From the NCBI GenBank assembly GCA_965153355.1, contig OZ231127.1:77190001-77254000 (forward strand): 64,000 nt of DNA, in the 5' to 3' direction. The translations under genes and the position numbers were made by a program. The notes beneath the pieces are model-generated. The model ran no database searches, was not told where the DNA came from, and worked only from the letters and a program-made list of their open reading frames with translations. Below are positions 1 through 11,709 of this stretch, piece by piece (positions within the stretch are counted from its first letter, which is position 1; every line of letters starts with the position of its first letter). The stretch comes from Flaccisagitta enflata (lineage: Eukaryota; Chaetognatha; Sagittoidea; Aphragmophora).

Positions 1-596
1 CCAGTTCCCATTTTCCCTTCCCAGTTCCAATTTTCCCTCCCCTGTTCCCATATTTCTTTCCATGCTCCCATTTTCCCTTCACAGTTCCCATTTTTCCTTC
101 CCAGTTCCCATATTCCCTTCCCTGTTCCATTCTCCCTTCCCTATTCCCATTTCCCCTTCCCAGTTCCAATTTTCCCCTCTCAGTTCCCATTTTCCCTTCC
201 CAGTTCCAATTTTCCCTCCCCTGTTCCCATATTTCTTTCCATGCTCCCATTTTCCCTTCACAGTTCCCATTTTCCCTTCCCAGTTCCCATATTCCCTTCC
301 CTGTTCCAATTTTCCCTTCCCTATTCCCATTTCCCCTTCCCAGTTCCAATTTTCCCTCTCAGTTCCCATTTTCCCTTCCCAGTTCCATTTTTCCCTCCCC
401 TGTTCCCATTTTTCTTTCCATGCTCCCATTTTCCCTTCACAGTTCCCATTTTCCCTTCCCAGTTCCCATATTCCCTTCCCTGTTCCAATTTTCCCTTCCC
501 TATTCCCATTTCCCCTTCCCAGTTCCAATTTTCCCCTCTCAGTTCCGATTATCCCTTCCCATTTACCATTTTCCTTCTCCAACCCGATTCCCAAAT
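1..596. repeat. Hierarchical minisatellite (~20-bp unit, 179-bp higher-order unit)
   Basis: Pyrimidine-rich tandem array of a ~20-bp unit of the form CAGTTCCCATTTTCCCTTCC. Variant units recur in a fixed order: the marker CATGCTCCCAT occurs at 61, 240 and 419, exactly 179 bp apart, so about nine 20-bp units form a higher-order repeat. The array runs off the left edge. Long open frames on both strands here are by-products of the repeat and are not genes. Confidence 0.93.
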
Positions 597-1784
597 CTGT
601 ACAGCTGATATCTTGTGACTTTTAAAAAGTCACGCGCGATATCGTTACTAAGAATATCGACGTGATATGTCTCTGTCAGGTAATTTGTTGATCCAGCCAG
701 CCTAGTTTACCTGATACGAAAAACTAACAAAATGCTTTTTCTTGCGTAAACAATAAATGGTCGTCCCTCGAAAGAGGATGATAAAATGGAAGGGCAGCCA
801 CATGAGATAACCCTACCTTGTACTTCCCCATCCCGCATACAAAACACAGTGCCCCTGCCCACCTGCGAGAGTGAGGAAAAATGATAGCAGCAACCATGTG
901 AGAAGGAAATAACTCGTGAGATGACCCTGTAACGAAGTGCGTGTCACCGATGCGATGTTCTTATAGGTTGGATCACTTCCTGACGATTCACCACCTTCCA
1001 CTCCTCCTCCTCCTCCTCCTCCACCACCACCACCTCCTCCTCCTTCCACTCCTCCTCCTCGCCACCCTGTAGATGAGTTGTGGGCGCTGTTAATTTGATT
1101 CCATCCAATTTCTCCCAGCGCCAAATCTGGAGGAAAATGCAAATGAAGTCAGATTAGACGCAGAAAAGACAGCGTGGGCGGCCCAGCGGCGGGTTGGGGG
1201 GTTGGGGCGGGGGCCTAGCCTTTCCCTTTTATTCTCCGGGATCAGAATCAGTGTTGACAGAGTGCGCGCGTGGTCTTCCCAATTGCATTGGTCTCATTAT
1301 AGGTCACCCGGATGGTTGCCAATAAATTCAGTGTCCAGCTGCATCATTGCATCAACTATCTACTGTCCGGATAAAGGCCGGATACATGGCCAATAATTAG
1401 TTGCTGGCGGGTTGGTAAGGCTGTAATGCGGGCGGGCAGTTGCAGTATGTGAGTGGGCAGGGGCTGTAGTAATCTAAAATCGTTATTTTGGCCGATTTCG
1501 CTTCTGCCATAAGTTCGTGTTACCATCCGACCTTCCGACCTTCCGACCTACAGACACAACCTCTTTTACAGATAGAAAAGCAAAGCCAGCGACTGAAATT
1601 AGAAATGTTCTCACTTAAAGATAAGCATTATTTTTGGAGCTACAACAATTATATTGGCACCATTTTAGAAGAGTTGTCAAAACTCTTTCCAACGCGGCCA
1701 AACAGGGGCTGGTAGCTCAATACGGTTCGGAACAACACTTCTCCCAAGTTGATTGAATTACATGGATTTGAATGCTTAAAAGAA
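597..1784. other. No gene seen; unique sequence with one CTC/CCA tract
   Basis: No conserved protein and no convincing ORF. A CTC/CCA trinucleotide tract lies at about 990-1060. The short string GGCCGGATACATGGCCAA near 1377 resembles the tail of repeat family A. Confidence 0.5.
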
Positions 1785-1898
1785 CAAACAGAAGAACAAA
1801 CAGATGAACAAACTTACAAACAAACAATCAAACAAACAAACAAACAAACAAACAAACAAACAAACAAACAAACAAACAAACAAACAAACAAACAAACC
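1785..1898. repeat. (CAAA)n microsatellite
   Basis: Nearly perfect CAAA/ACAA tetranucleotide tract, with interrupted units at its left edge. Confidence 0.95.
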
Positions 1899-2039
1899 AA
1901 TATGGCTGCATTACAAACTGCCATACCGATGCCATCGTCGCTGTCGTTGTTACGTAATGTTTGAAGTGAAAATTCTGTCGTGACATTTAGAAGCAAAGAC
2001 GAGAGCTGACTGGCAAAAATTGTCTGGTTGTCGTAAGAA

Positions 2040-2235
2040 TCGGTGTCGTTATTCGCGGCGATTAAGAGGGCATTTGCCGCGATAGACACATTGTTTGCGG
2101 CGAATGATGAGAGATCGTTTACGGCGACTGAAGCATTGTTTGCGGCGAAAGATGCATTGTTTGCGGCGAAAGAGTAATTGTCCACGGCGAAGAAAGGTAC
2201 GCTGTTAAAGGCGAAGTTGCCCTCGGCCAACGCCA
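2040..2235. repeat. GCGGCGAA minisatellite
   Basis: Irregular repeats of roughly 18-27 bp around the core TTGTTTGCGGCGAA (two perfect 21-bp spacings near 2130-2175). The minus strand stays open through the array and would read as AANNAS-like repeats running into a CAAA-derived tail. A related short piece occurs at about 4540-4570. Best read as a minisatellite. Confidence 0.65.
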
Positions 2236-2564
2236 ACATTAGTCTTGAGGCTCGTTATTGTAATATTTTCCGTATTCTGAAGTGAAAGGTAACATGCAAT
2301 ATAAAGGGCGTGTTTCTGCTAACGACCACAATCCCGATCATTTCCGTAATTCGCGTTTACAGCGTGAACACATATATATTTCAACCAATCCACGAGGGAG
2401 TGAGCGAAGTGAGTGAGCTAGCCTATGCATTAAGTGAGCGAGCAAATTGAGCGTAGGGAAGCGGAGAGCTGCAGAGCAAGTGAGCAGAGTGAGTGGTGCA
2501 AGCGGACCTACGTAGCGAGTGATGCTCCGTTACCAAGGCCAACATTCTTCCATCTATAATTCTT

Positions 2565-2770
2565 TTAAATTCATCCATTCATTCATCCATGATAATACAT
2601 ATTCATCAATCACCATCCATCCATCCAGAAAAATATGGATCTATCCATCCATCTTTGCTTTTCCCATCCTCTTTCGTCCATTCCTGCCATCCATACTTCC
2701 ATTCATTCATCCATATTAATGTTGATCTATCACCAATTTTCACCATCCATCCATCCATCCACCGATGCTT
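2565..2770. repeat. Degenerate CATC/CATT tetranucleotide region
   Basis: Interrupted ATCC/CATT runs over about 200 bp. The overlapping ORFs in several frames are repeat artefacts. Confidence 0.8.
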
Positions 2771-2989
2771 CTTTGCATCCTTCATTCACTTTCTTGCATT
2801 TCATTAACAAGTTTTCATTCAAGACGTGACGTCAGTGAAGTGACGTCATTCAGAAATTTGCCAGACGAAAAGAAAATGAAATTGAAAGAAATTGAAAGAA
2901 AGGGCAAGGCCAAGGAAACCAATGATGCGGCCTCTATGAACACGACTTTCAAAATGCGAAAACGAGCGTTTAAGATTCCTTTGGTGTAT

Positions 2990-3066
2990 GTGTTTGTGTT
3001 GGAGAGGGGGTTGGGTTGGGCGTTGGCGGCCCAACCGTCCGCAACGATATTGTGACCCGCATCACT
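2990..3066. repeat. Family B repeat fragment
   Basis: Contains the family B end: a GGTTGGG tract, then GTCCGCAACGATATTGTGACCC and a CACTTG end. The same module occurs at 7786, 8164, 19888, 23612 and 35178. Confidence 0.6.
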
Positions 3067-3589
3067 TGATATTTTAAATGAACATTGTTTATTAATGAAT
3101 GAATAAATGAATGAATGATCAAATCAAAGAATGGGTGAGAGAGTTGGTTGGTGCTAGTTTTTCTAGTGAAGCACCAAGGAGTTTGCGATTTAAATATTTG
3201 CGTGACGGACAGACCGACCGACTTACCAACGGACAGACATGACCTCTTATATAGGGATGCGAGGACGCCTAAAAAAGAGTTCCCGACACGCTCACGCGAA
3301 AAAAAACAACATTGTTCTCCTTGTTAAACAAACTTGCCAAAGGATGCAAGATAAAAAAAAATTGCATCGCTTTTTGCAGTGTTTCATTCACATAAGGAAG
3401 CCGTATGTATGCATACATGCTGGCGTGGGAGTTAGTATGTATATACGCTCGTGCATATATTTGTGCACGAGGGTGTTCATTAAATGATTCCTCCTTGAGC
3501 GAGTACTACTGGCATAGTGACACATTTTTAAGTAAGACAAGCGAGAAGTGGAATGGAGCGAAGCAGGAAGAGGTAGAAGGAAAGAGGAA

Positions 3590-3765
3590 AAGAGGGATAT
3601 CACCGCGGACGGATGGGCGGGGGCGTACACTGTAGTATCTTTTAAAATGCGCATTTTCACCACTTTTTTACTTGAGCGTTATGGTGAGACGGACTGGCGG
3701 ACGGACGGACTGACGGACGGATTGACGAACAGTTAATGTCTCTTATAGTAGAGTCGCGAGTCCGC
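3590..3765. repeat. Family B repeat copy with GGAC tract
   Basis: Starts with GCGGACGGATGGGCGGGGGCGT, passes an AAAATGCGCATTTTCACC segment, then a degenerate GGAC/GACG tract, and ends with TCTTATAGTAGAGTCGCGAGTCCGCGA. This is the same module order as the copy at 7786-8010. Confidence 0.65.
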
Positions 3766-3957
3766 GAATAGAAAAAAAGGTGAAAAAGAAAGGAATGAAG
3801 GAAGGATAGAAGGAAAGGAGGAAGGAGGGGGAGGACGCCGGAAGAAAGGAAGGAAGATAGAATAGAAATTAAAGACCGGAAGCTGGAAGGTCGAGAGGAA
3901 GAAAGGAAGGAGAAGAGCAAGGCAGGTGATAAGCAGGAAAGTAAAGGAAGACTGAAG

Positions 3958-4027
3958 AGTGAAAGAAAGAAAGAAAGAACGAACGAACGAACGAACGAAC
4001 GAACGAACGAACGAAAGAAAGAAAGAA

Positions 4028-4123
<96 letters not shown>

Positions 4124-4175
4124 AAATTTAGAAACTTACGGTGACAGAAGTGTCGGATGGTCAGCTTCCTGAGAA

Positions 4176-4256
<81 letters not shown>

Positions 4257-4262
4257 TTTTTT
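3958..4262. repeat. (GAAA)n and (TTTC)n tracts in inverted orientation
   Basis: A GAAA tract with an internal GAAC block (about 3961-4124) is followed, about 54 bp later, by its complement, a TTTC tract (about 4178-4262). The pair could fold into a long hairpin. An 18-bp sequence, AAGTGTCGGATGGTCAGC, occurs at 4148-4165 and again at 4272-4289, directly repeated on either side of the TTTC tract. Confidence 0.9.
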
Positions 4263-4799
4263 AATCCTTTCAAGTGTCGGATGGTCAGCGTCCCAATAAA
4301 TCTCCCAATATAGGCAAAGTTGGGGTCAATGACTATATAGAGAGATAGAACAAGCCCCGATACGTTCTTTGCGTGATTTTTGAAGAGGCGTAACGGACAA
4401 AATAGGACCGACCTTTGCTACACTTCACATATAAACTGACGCAGACAGATGTAGAGACAACTGGATCTTATCAAAAATCACTTAGAATGATCCATGATCC
4501 TAGTTGTTTGCAGTAAAGGATAAATGGGAAGAGTTATGGTTCGGCGAATGAAGCATTGTTCGTGGCGAAAGTGATTGAATTTCATATAGACACATATTCA
4601 ATCCGACTCAATCGTGTAGCAAATACAACCAAATGGTCAAATCCATCATCAGATTTAACGCCTAGTGAATCCTCGGATGTTTGCGTGACCAACAGACGGA
4701 CAGACGTGAAAGAACATTACCAATGTGGTGGATTGCGTGGCCTCTCTGAAAATAAGATGCCGCATTCATGCTCATCTCGCCCGGGTAGACTCCCCCTGT

Positions 4800-4905
<106 letters not shown>

Positions 4906-5064
4906 CACTTATGGAAATGCATTTGCGTACGAAAAAAAAATGATGTCGAATAATTGTCGATTGAATTGAATTGAAAATGAAAATCCCATTTCCAGAATTA
5001 GAATTAGACTACTGGAAAACAATGCTGCGTGCCGGAGATAAAAGGCAAAGCAAATTTAGGAAAA

Positions 5065-5365
5065 AAGGATGAATGGAGGCGAAAACAGAGGACGAGGAGG
5101 AGAAAGAGGAGAAAGAAGAGGAAGAGGGAGGGCAGGAAGAGGAGGAGGTAGAGGAGGAAGAAGAAAGAGAAGAGGGAAAGAAGAGGGAGGGGTAAAAAGA
5201 GATGGAATACAATATGAAGACGTGGAGGATGAGAACGGGAAAAAGCCGGCAAAGTTGGGGAGTGGCAGAACTGGATGGGCAGAGGAAGAGGGGAGGAGGG
5301 GCAGAAGAAGAGGGGAGGAGGGGCAGAGGGGACAAGAAGGGGGAGGAAAACTATGTTGTTGGGAA
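5065..5365. repeat. Purine-rich (GA/GGA) low-complexity tract
   Basis: About 300 bp that is nearly all G and A on the plus strand (AGGAGGAG, GAAGAGG). Three overlapping ORFs per strand result from the strand bias. Confidence 0.85.
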
Positions 5366-5656
5366 AGGGCAGGAAGGAAAATTTCATTATGTCCCAAAAA
5401 TAATGGGCGTTGGAAAAAAAATTGTAGGTGGTAATTTCTAATACTAGGATAATTCTAATGCATTTTTAGGCGCATTCAGAGACACTGCGACTGTTGTGGG
5501 TTGTCTGTCCGTCCATCTGTACTTCCATATATCTCACATGTCTGGCGCCGAAGTCAATACGCTCAGAGATAAGTCCGGACGCATCGTTGCCCGAGTGGGC
5601 TTGTTTTTTTGAACACCCGTTATGTCCCCTCATATGTGTTGCATGTTGCCATTAAA

Positions 5657-5880
<224 letters not shown>

Positions 5881-6289
5881 AACACAGTTTAAACGACGAG
5901 ATAGGGATGGAACCATCCTCAACTCTGACGAAGTTGGTTAAAAACATGAAAAGGGAATTTCAGTGATAAGACACGAAAAGACATGGAACGTGGAAGGAAT
6001 TAGCACTTGAAAGCACTTTAGAGGATATGAAAGGAATTATCGTAATTAGCGCCCCGGGCGCTTTTGAAATTGAAATGAAACATTGTTATTTATAACCTTC
6101 AATTAGCGCCCCCTCATTAACACATAAACAAACAATTCTATACCAGTAATGGCGGCTGTCGCCGTGAGGAAAAAGTCGTAGGCATTGGTCACTTTTCACT
6201 AAGCTTTTGATATAAGTCACTGCAAATCTTTTTACTTGTTAGATCAAATCAAGACCACTTGCATGTATTGGTTGCACTGTTATCAGAGA

Positions 6290-7250
6290 AATATAGGACT
6301 GAGCCAAATGAGCTAGATGAGCTAAAATACTCAAAATCACTCAACCACACAACCAGCTATGCTCACTGACACGTTTTTTTGTATTTGCATTTATGTATTT
6401 ATCTCATTAAAGATCTGAAAAAAAAAGACTGAGCTAAATGAGCAAAGTGAGCTAGAATACATAAAAACACCCTCGCGAATGAGCAACTAAGCTCACTGAC
6501 ATGCTTTTTTGTATCTGCTTGCTTAAACATGTATCAAAATGTTTAGGTAATCTTAGGGAATTCAATCCGGTGCATTTGTTTTTTCCCGCAAGGGCAAATC
6601 TTTAATTCAAGCGCACTCGAGTTAAAACATACAAAGCCAAGCCCACACCTTGCCCTAAATCTATCTATAACCCAACCCTATCCTTAACCCTAAAACCCAC
6701 CACATACCTAACCTTAACCCTAGCCCCTTACCTTAAAACACTACCCGCGTAGAAACACTTTAAAACAAAAGACACGGATTGAAATCCCTAACGTGACCAA
6801 TATGTATTCATTAATTGCATTTGAAATCAGAAAAAAAAACGGAGCAAAATGAGCTAAATGAGCTAAATGAGCAAGACTGCTCAAAAACACCCTCACAGAT
6901 GAGCAGCTTTGCTAATAAACATGTTTTCTTGTATTTTCATGCTCAAACAAACATAAATACACTCTTTTACTGATCCTACTTAAAATCATACAAAATTAAA
7001 AAGAATTCAAAAATTTGCAATTTTCGTAAATAAATCTTTAAAAAATCATAACGCAAAAAATATTTGTCGTAGAGGATTCTGCTTGGCGTTAAATAAAAGA
7101 GAATTATCAAATTTACTTACCCTATCAATTTCGTTTGAGGGCTCATTCGCTTGATTGAGACACTTAACTTCTGCATAAGAAAATGAAAACCCTGTTTCTC
7201 TCAAATATGTCAAAAAGTCGAAGACTGACTTCGACTCTTTTTCCGATAAG
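6290..7250 (-). repeat. Dispersed repeat with GAGCTAAATGAGC motifs and decayed ORF, copy 1
   Basis: Three blocks rich in ATGAGCTAAATGAGC-type sequence (about 6298, 6421 and 6838) lead into a segment that, on the minus strand, matches 52940-53345 in reverse orientation. The match shows in DNA and in translation: both copies encode YLRET-FSFSY, then EIDxVSKFDN, AKQN and RQI-FAL. This is the larger copy, and its minus frame is open over about 118 codons (7046-7402). I do not recognise the protein; it is probably a fragment of a mobile element. Confidence 0.55.
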
Positions 7251-7785
7251 ACCCACTCTTTTTGACAAATCGTTCTCAATTCATTGCGGCAAAAGAGTAA
7301 AACAGAGAATATTTTGATGCACTGCATATTGTCCTCGTGGTTTTTGCAAAAAAAAAAACCAAAAAAACCAAAAAAACCAAAAACAAACAAACTAATTAAC
7401 AAACAATTCAGAAGATTTATTACAAAAAATCTATTTTTGTCATGAGCCCATTCTATGATAAGACAGGGGGGTCAAGTAGTGAAGGGGGGCCGATAAATGC
7501 AGGAAATACGATTGAGAGCAGAGGAGAGCACGTGTAGAATTTGTTCACAATCAAGAATCATGACAATTTCTAATAGCATCCCTGCCTGTAGCAAAAACGA
7601 GTGCAAGTGTGCAAATGAGGACAAGAGAGATATCGAGAGAGGGAATAGCAACCGAAATCAATCGAGAGAAAATGAGACGAATTTGCATTTGGAGGAAATG
7701 GTTTGCAAGACTTCCGTTTCCATGTCACAAAACCGCTCATTTGAAAAGACTCGTGAATTGAAAAGCGAAACAATCAAGAACAAGT

Positions 7786-8012
7786 TACGCGGGGTCACAA
7801 TATCGTTGCGGACAGGTGGGCAGGGGCGTATAACCCCCATCCACACCCTCGCCCACACCACACACACTCACACACACAAACAATAACTAGTTCACAACGG
7901 CAGTATCAAAAATGCGTGTTTTCGGAATTTTTAACTCGATCACCACGGCGGACCAACGGACCGACGAACGTAAAAAGCCTATTATAGAGTTGCGTGCCCG
8001 CAACTTAATAGA
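7786..8012. repeat. Family B repeat, near-complete copy
   Basis: Reads CGCGGGGTCACAATATCG, then GGGTGGGCAGGGGCGT-like sequence, a CCCCATCCACACCC block, a short CA tract, AAAATGCGTGTTTTCGGA, ACTCGATCACC, a GGACCAACGGACCGAC tract and the end AGAGTTGCGTGCCCGCAAC. The order matches the copy at 35178-35400 in reverse. Confidence 0.7.
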
Positions 8013-8163
8013 CAACATAAAAACATTACAAAACCAAACCGCAGATTCAAAGAGAGTTATGAATCGAAAGGCGAAACTAGGAAAGAACAGAAACGTAGGC
8101 CACGCCTTTCACCTCTTTAAAGTCTATCTTCAGAAAGGAAAATAAGGAGATAAACGAATGTTG

Positions 8164-8194
8164 TGAGAAAGGCACGCAACTCTAAAAAAGGCTT

Positions 8195-8282
<88 letters not shown>

Positions 8283-8345
8283 GTTTGGATGGGGGGATGC
8301 CCATCCGTCCGCAACAATATTGTGACCCCGTGTCACTTGTTTGTC
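8164..8345. repeat. Family B repeat (opposite orientation) with (GT)n core
   Basis: Begins with the GGCACGCAACTCTAAAAAAGGCTTTGTC module, carries a GT array at about 8199-8280 in place of the usual GTCC tract, and ends in CCGTCCGCAACAATATTGTGACCCC. It lies about 150 bp from the preceding inverted copy. Confidence 0.75.
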
Positions 8346-8815
8346 CAGGATCTCCTGACGCTACACTCTGTCGTCTGCTATCCACAGACATCTGAATGGA
8401 AAATAGATTCTCCTGCTCCATCGTTTTGGTTCCTTTTCTTACCATCAGCCTAAAAACTTACCTAAAGTATGGTACCACCTTGTCGAGTCCATGCTCTAGA
8501 TTCATACTCATTATGTAACCTCCGCATGATGGAATTCGTACCTGTGCAAAAAGTTGATGAATATTGTTTGTCCTTCTTACATGCGCAACCTGACATGATA
8601 TAGATAAATCCAAATTGACCAAATGTAAACATGATGCACTCGAATAATGTTCTAACCAATACGCCGATGACGAAAATTCGCCTATTAAGAAGAAACATTA
8701 AATACTGACTGTGAAGAAAATTGTCAAAAAAAAGAAAAAAAAAGAAAAAGAAATTATGGTCGCATGAAGTTTATTAGAAAATTTTTGAGCTATACTTAAC
8801 AAATACAGTCATGCT
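8346..8815. other. No gene seen
   Basis: AT-rich sequence with no recognisable protein or RNA. A short A/G-rich stretch lies at 8727-8750. Confidence 0.4.
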
Positions 8816-9416
8816 TGGATAAAATGCAGCTGGATTCTCGAGCCTATTACTCCGTCAAAAATCAGAAAAACCTAGCAAAATCATAGATGAAATTGAAGCT
8901 TTCTAAAAGATGAAGAGATTGAGACCAAGTAGAGCGAATTTTGTTGATGCATTTAGATGGAATGCTGTTTTAAAGAGAAGGACTAAAAAATAGGGAGGGA
9001 AATTCATCAAAATTGAGCGTTTTTTTCTGTTGGTGATATTTTTCTTCAAACGTTTGCTATTTCTAAATGAATAAAGCCACAATTACAAGCAACATCGCAT
9101 TTGGAAGATTGTTTGCAGAGCTTCCAAATGGTCATGAATATTTTATGGTTTGGGCCCTTATATTGTCCAAAACTAGAAGAACAAGTAAAGTTTAACATGC
9201 AATATCAGTGACAGTGGTCTCTCTACCTTAATTACCTCATTAGCTATGCAACCTTAATGTCGTGCAGAATCTTGATAAGTGTTGAAAATGGTGGCGAATT
9301 AACTAAATATTGATGCTAACCTGCCAAAAAATATTGAATTCATACAATTTGACCAATAAAGTATCGCTTAACAATCAAATAAAGATCCAGTTCCAATTCA
9401 TTCAAGCAGGACTGTA
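8814..9416. mobile_element. TA-flanked palindromic MITE-like element (TIR ACAGTC-TGCTTG)
   Basis: The left end TACAGTCATGCTTGGAT and the reverse complement of the right end, TACAGTCCTGCTTGAAT, match over about 17 bp. Weaker inverted similarity continues inward (GCTGGATTCT against ACTGGATCTT). Both ends abut TA, as expected of a Tc1/mariner-type target duplication. Length is about 600 bp and there is no transposase ORF. Confidence 0.6.
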
Positions 9417-9454
9417 TCGATCATATCCGTTATCCAATTAAAATGAATTTTCCC

Positions 9455-10220
9455 TTTTTTGGGCAGCGGCCCCGAAGGGGACAAAGTCCTGTAGAACACA
9501 GGGGGAATCTGTCCGTACGTCCGTCCGTACGTCTGTCCGTCCCCCCCCCCCCAGCTCCATCCTCAGGGCTTCGTCTCCTTTGGGGCCCAAATCTAAACTG
9601 TATGGCTCAAATCCAAGCAAAATAGCCCAAATCCAAGCAAAATGGTCCTAATCTGGCTAGAAAACCTGAATTTTGATCTGAATTCGATCATTTTAGCCCC
9701 TTGGACCTAGATTTTGGCTTCTGGTACTTAGATTCTGGCTTCTAAAACCCACATCCTAGCATTAGAGACCCAGATTCTGGCCTCTGGGACCCAGATTCTG
9801 GCCTCTAAGACCTAAAGCCTAGTCTCAGAGACCCAAATCCTGGCCTTAGAGACTCAAATCCTGGCCTCTGAGTCCAAGAAATTGGTCTCTGAGACCAAAT
9901 GTTGGCCCTAGAGACCAAGATCCTGGCCTGCTCCCTTCTCGACCTAACCTACAAACTACTCATGAAGGGCATGGGTACCGTTCTCCAAATACTGCATTTT
10001 ATCATCTCTCCACGTTATTCAATGAGAGTTTGAATAACCTGGCATCCTGAGCAGAAGGAAGTCAGACTGAAGGACGGACGGACGGACGGACAGATTCCCC
10101 CTGTGTTCTACAGGACTTCGTTCCCTTCGGGGCCGCTGCCCTGCTCCCCCTCAACATAAATTACATACTGCTCAAGCAGGGCACGGGTACCGCTGACCAC
10201 TTACTGCCTTTGGGCTGCTA
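9455..10220. repeat. Family C repeat pair with 20-30-bp internal array
   Basis: Opens with GGGCAGCGGCCCCGAAGGGG and CCTGTAGAACACAGGGGG, then a CCGTACGTCCGTC tract. An array of degenerate GGCCTCTGAGACCCAGATTCT-like units follows (about 9570-9930). A second module set in the opposite sense comes next: a GGAC tract, the complement of ACACAGGGGG, CGGGGCCGCTGCCCTGC, and finally GGGCACGGGTACCGCTGACCA. Confidence 0.75.
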
Positions 10221-11705
10221 TTAAAACATCCACACCTTCATATCCTTTTTGCGAATACAGACAAGTAAGAGCTGTTGGCGATTGTCATGGAAAGCCAACC
10301 CTGGACGGGTGGAATTCATCAATTTTTCATGTTTGAAAATTGAACAAAACCATTCATCATCATGTAGCTTACCTGTTATAACGTATGAATCCATACTTGG
10401 ATTTTCTTATAAAAGCTCATTTTTCATGCAAATTAGGCTTAAAACGGTATTATTGGCAGTTTTATTACTAAAGAATTTAGCTAAATACAATAAAGAAATC
10501 AATATAACAGTAAAATTCTTATTGATAATGTTCAAGCAATCATGTGTGATCATATGTTGCTAAGAAATCTTTGAATTTTTTTAATTTTAAAAAATCTCTA
10601 TAAGTACCATTTCTGGCTGGGTGGGCTGTTGGAGAAAAATTTTTTTAACCGAGGTCTTATTCAAACCAGTGATGAGGAACCTTTAAAGGAAGCTTCATGC
10701 AAAATTTCAACCAGATCGGACAATTATTATGGAAGTTATGCCACTTTTTCGTTTTTTCATCTGGTTGGCTGGTTGGTCTGGTTGGACTGCATAACATTCC
10801 TTAGGTCGCATCAGAATCTAGGCAAAGGATCTAGGTATCAACCATGCAAAGTTTCAATGGGCTAGCTCAAATCGTTCTTGAGATATGCCAACTTTGATTT
10901 TAAGAAATTTTACTAAATTAAGATACAAAAGCATCGCTTATTGGTGTGAGAAGCGCTGTGTGGAAACAAAGAATTAACTACGAAGATTCATCGCGAAGCG
11001 TGATTATTCTGCAACAATCAACCAACCACTCACTTTGAAAATTTCATTATGACTGAATGCCAAGGAGTTAAGATCTGAAATTTTCAGTGTAGATGCAAAA
11101 TTTCATGCTCATTCTCATCGTGTCAACCAAATTTCCATCATCAGCTTCACAATGGCGTGACAGTGACAGACTGACAGCGTGACATGAGTGTGACAGAAGA
11201 GCTAGGGGGGTGTGCGGAATAATCACGCTTGAAGAAAAGTGTGATTACGCCGGATTGGGGTGACACTGGCATGAAATTTGGAGCATATGTCCTTCAAGTA
11301 GTGCTCTATTAGATGGAAACCTGAAAACTGTTTAACTTTGAGAATTGATAGTGTTTTAAAAAAAGATAATCGACATACTCAGATTTTGCTGTGAAACGGC
11401 AAAAAAATCAGGAGGATTAAAATTGGATGATATTACAATATTTGAACAACTTAGCATTTGCGCAGTGGGATGAAATTTTTTTTACATTACATGGGATTGC
11501 TGATACCTGTTTAAAAGCTGAGAAATGATCAGATTATCTATTTTTTGATAGGTTTTGCTTGTTATTTGTTTGTCCGGACAAAATCCGGACATGCCAATGT
11601 GGCCATTTTGACCTTATTTTTAGGTCCCCTAGGGGTAGGAGTGGTCACAAAAAATGGTTTGGCAAGGTAATCCAGGTAGTTAGGTAGGTCATCAAACTAT
11701 AAAAA
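10221..11705. other. No gene seen; small inverted repeat at 10994-11232
   Basis: The ORFs of 104 and 78 codons at 10249-10563 and 10629-10865 show no family I recognise. AAGCGTGATTATTC-TGC at about 10994 recurs inverted at about 11215-11231 (GC-GAATAATCACGCTT), which suggests a short foldback element of about 240 bp. Confidence 0.4.
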
Positions 11706-11709
11706 CTTG

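Noticed and set aside
813-1142. 109-codon minus-strand ORF with a polyglycine run
   Set aside because: Glycine run comes from the CTC/CCA tract; no conserved sequence around it.
1814-2239. Minus-strand ORF of 141 codons with AANN-type repeats and a Cys/Leu tail
   Set aside because: It covers a GCGGCGAA minisatellite and a CAAA microsatellite; no domain, and similar repeat words occur elsewhere without an ORF.
6660-6730. CCCTAA-like words suggesting telomeric repeat
   Set aside because: Words are irregular and interspersed with other sequence; no tandem TTAGGG-type array.
10249-10865. Two ORFs of 104 and 78 codons
   Set aside because: AT-rich, no recognised domain, no splice or promoter context.
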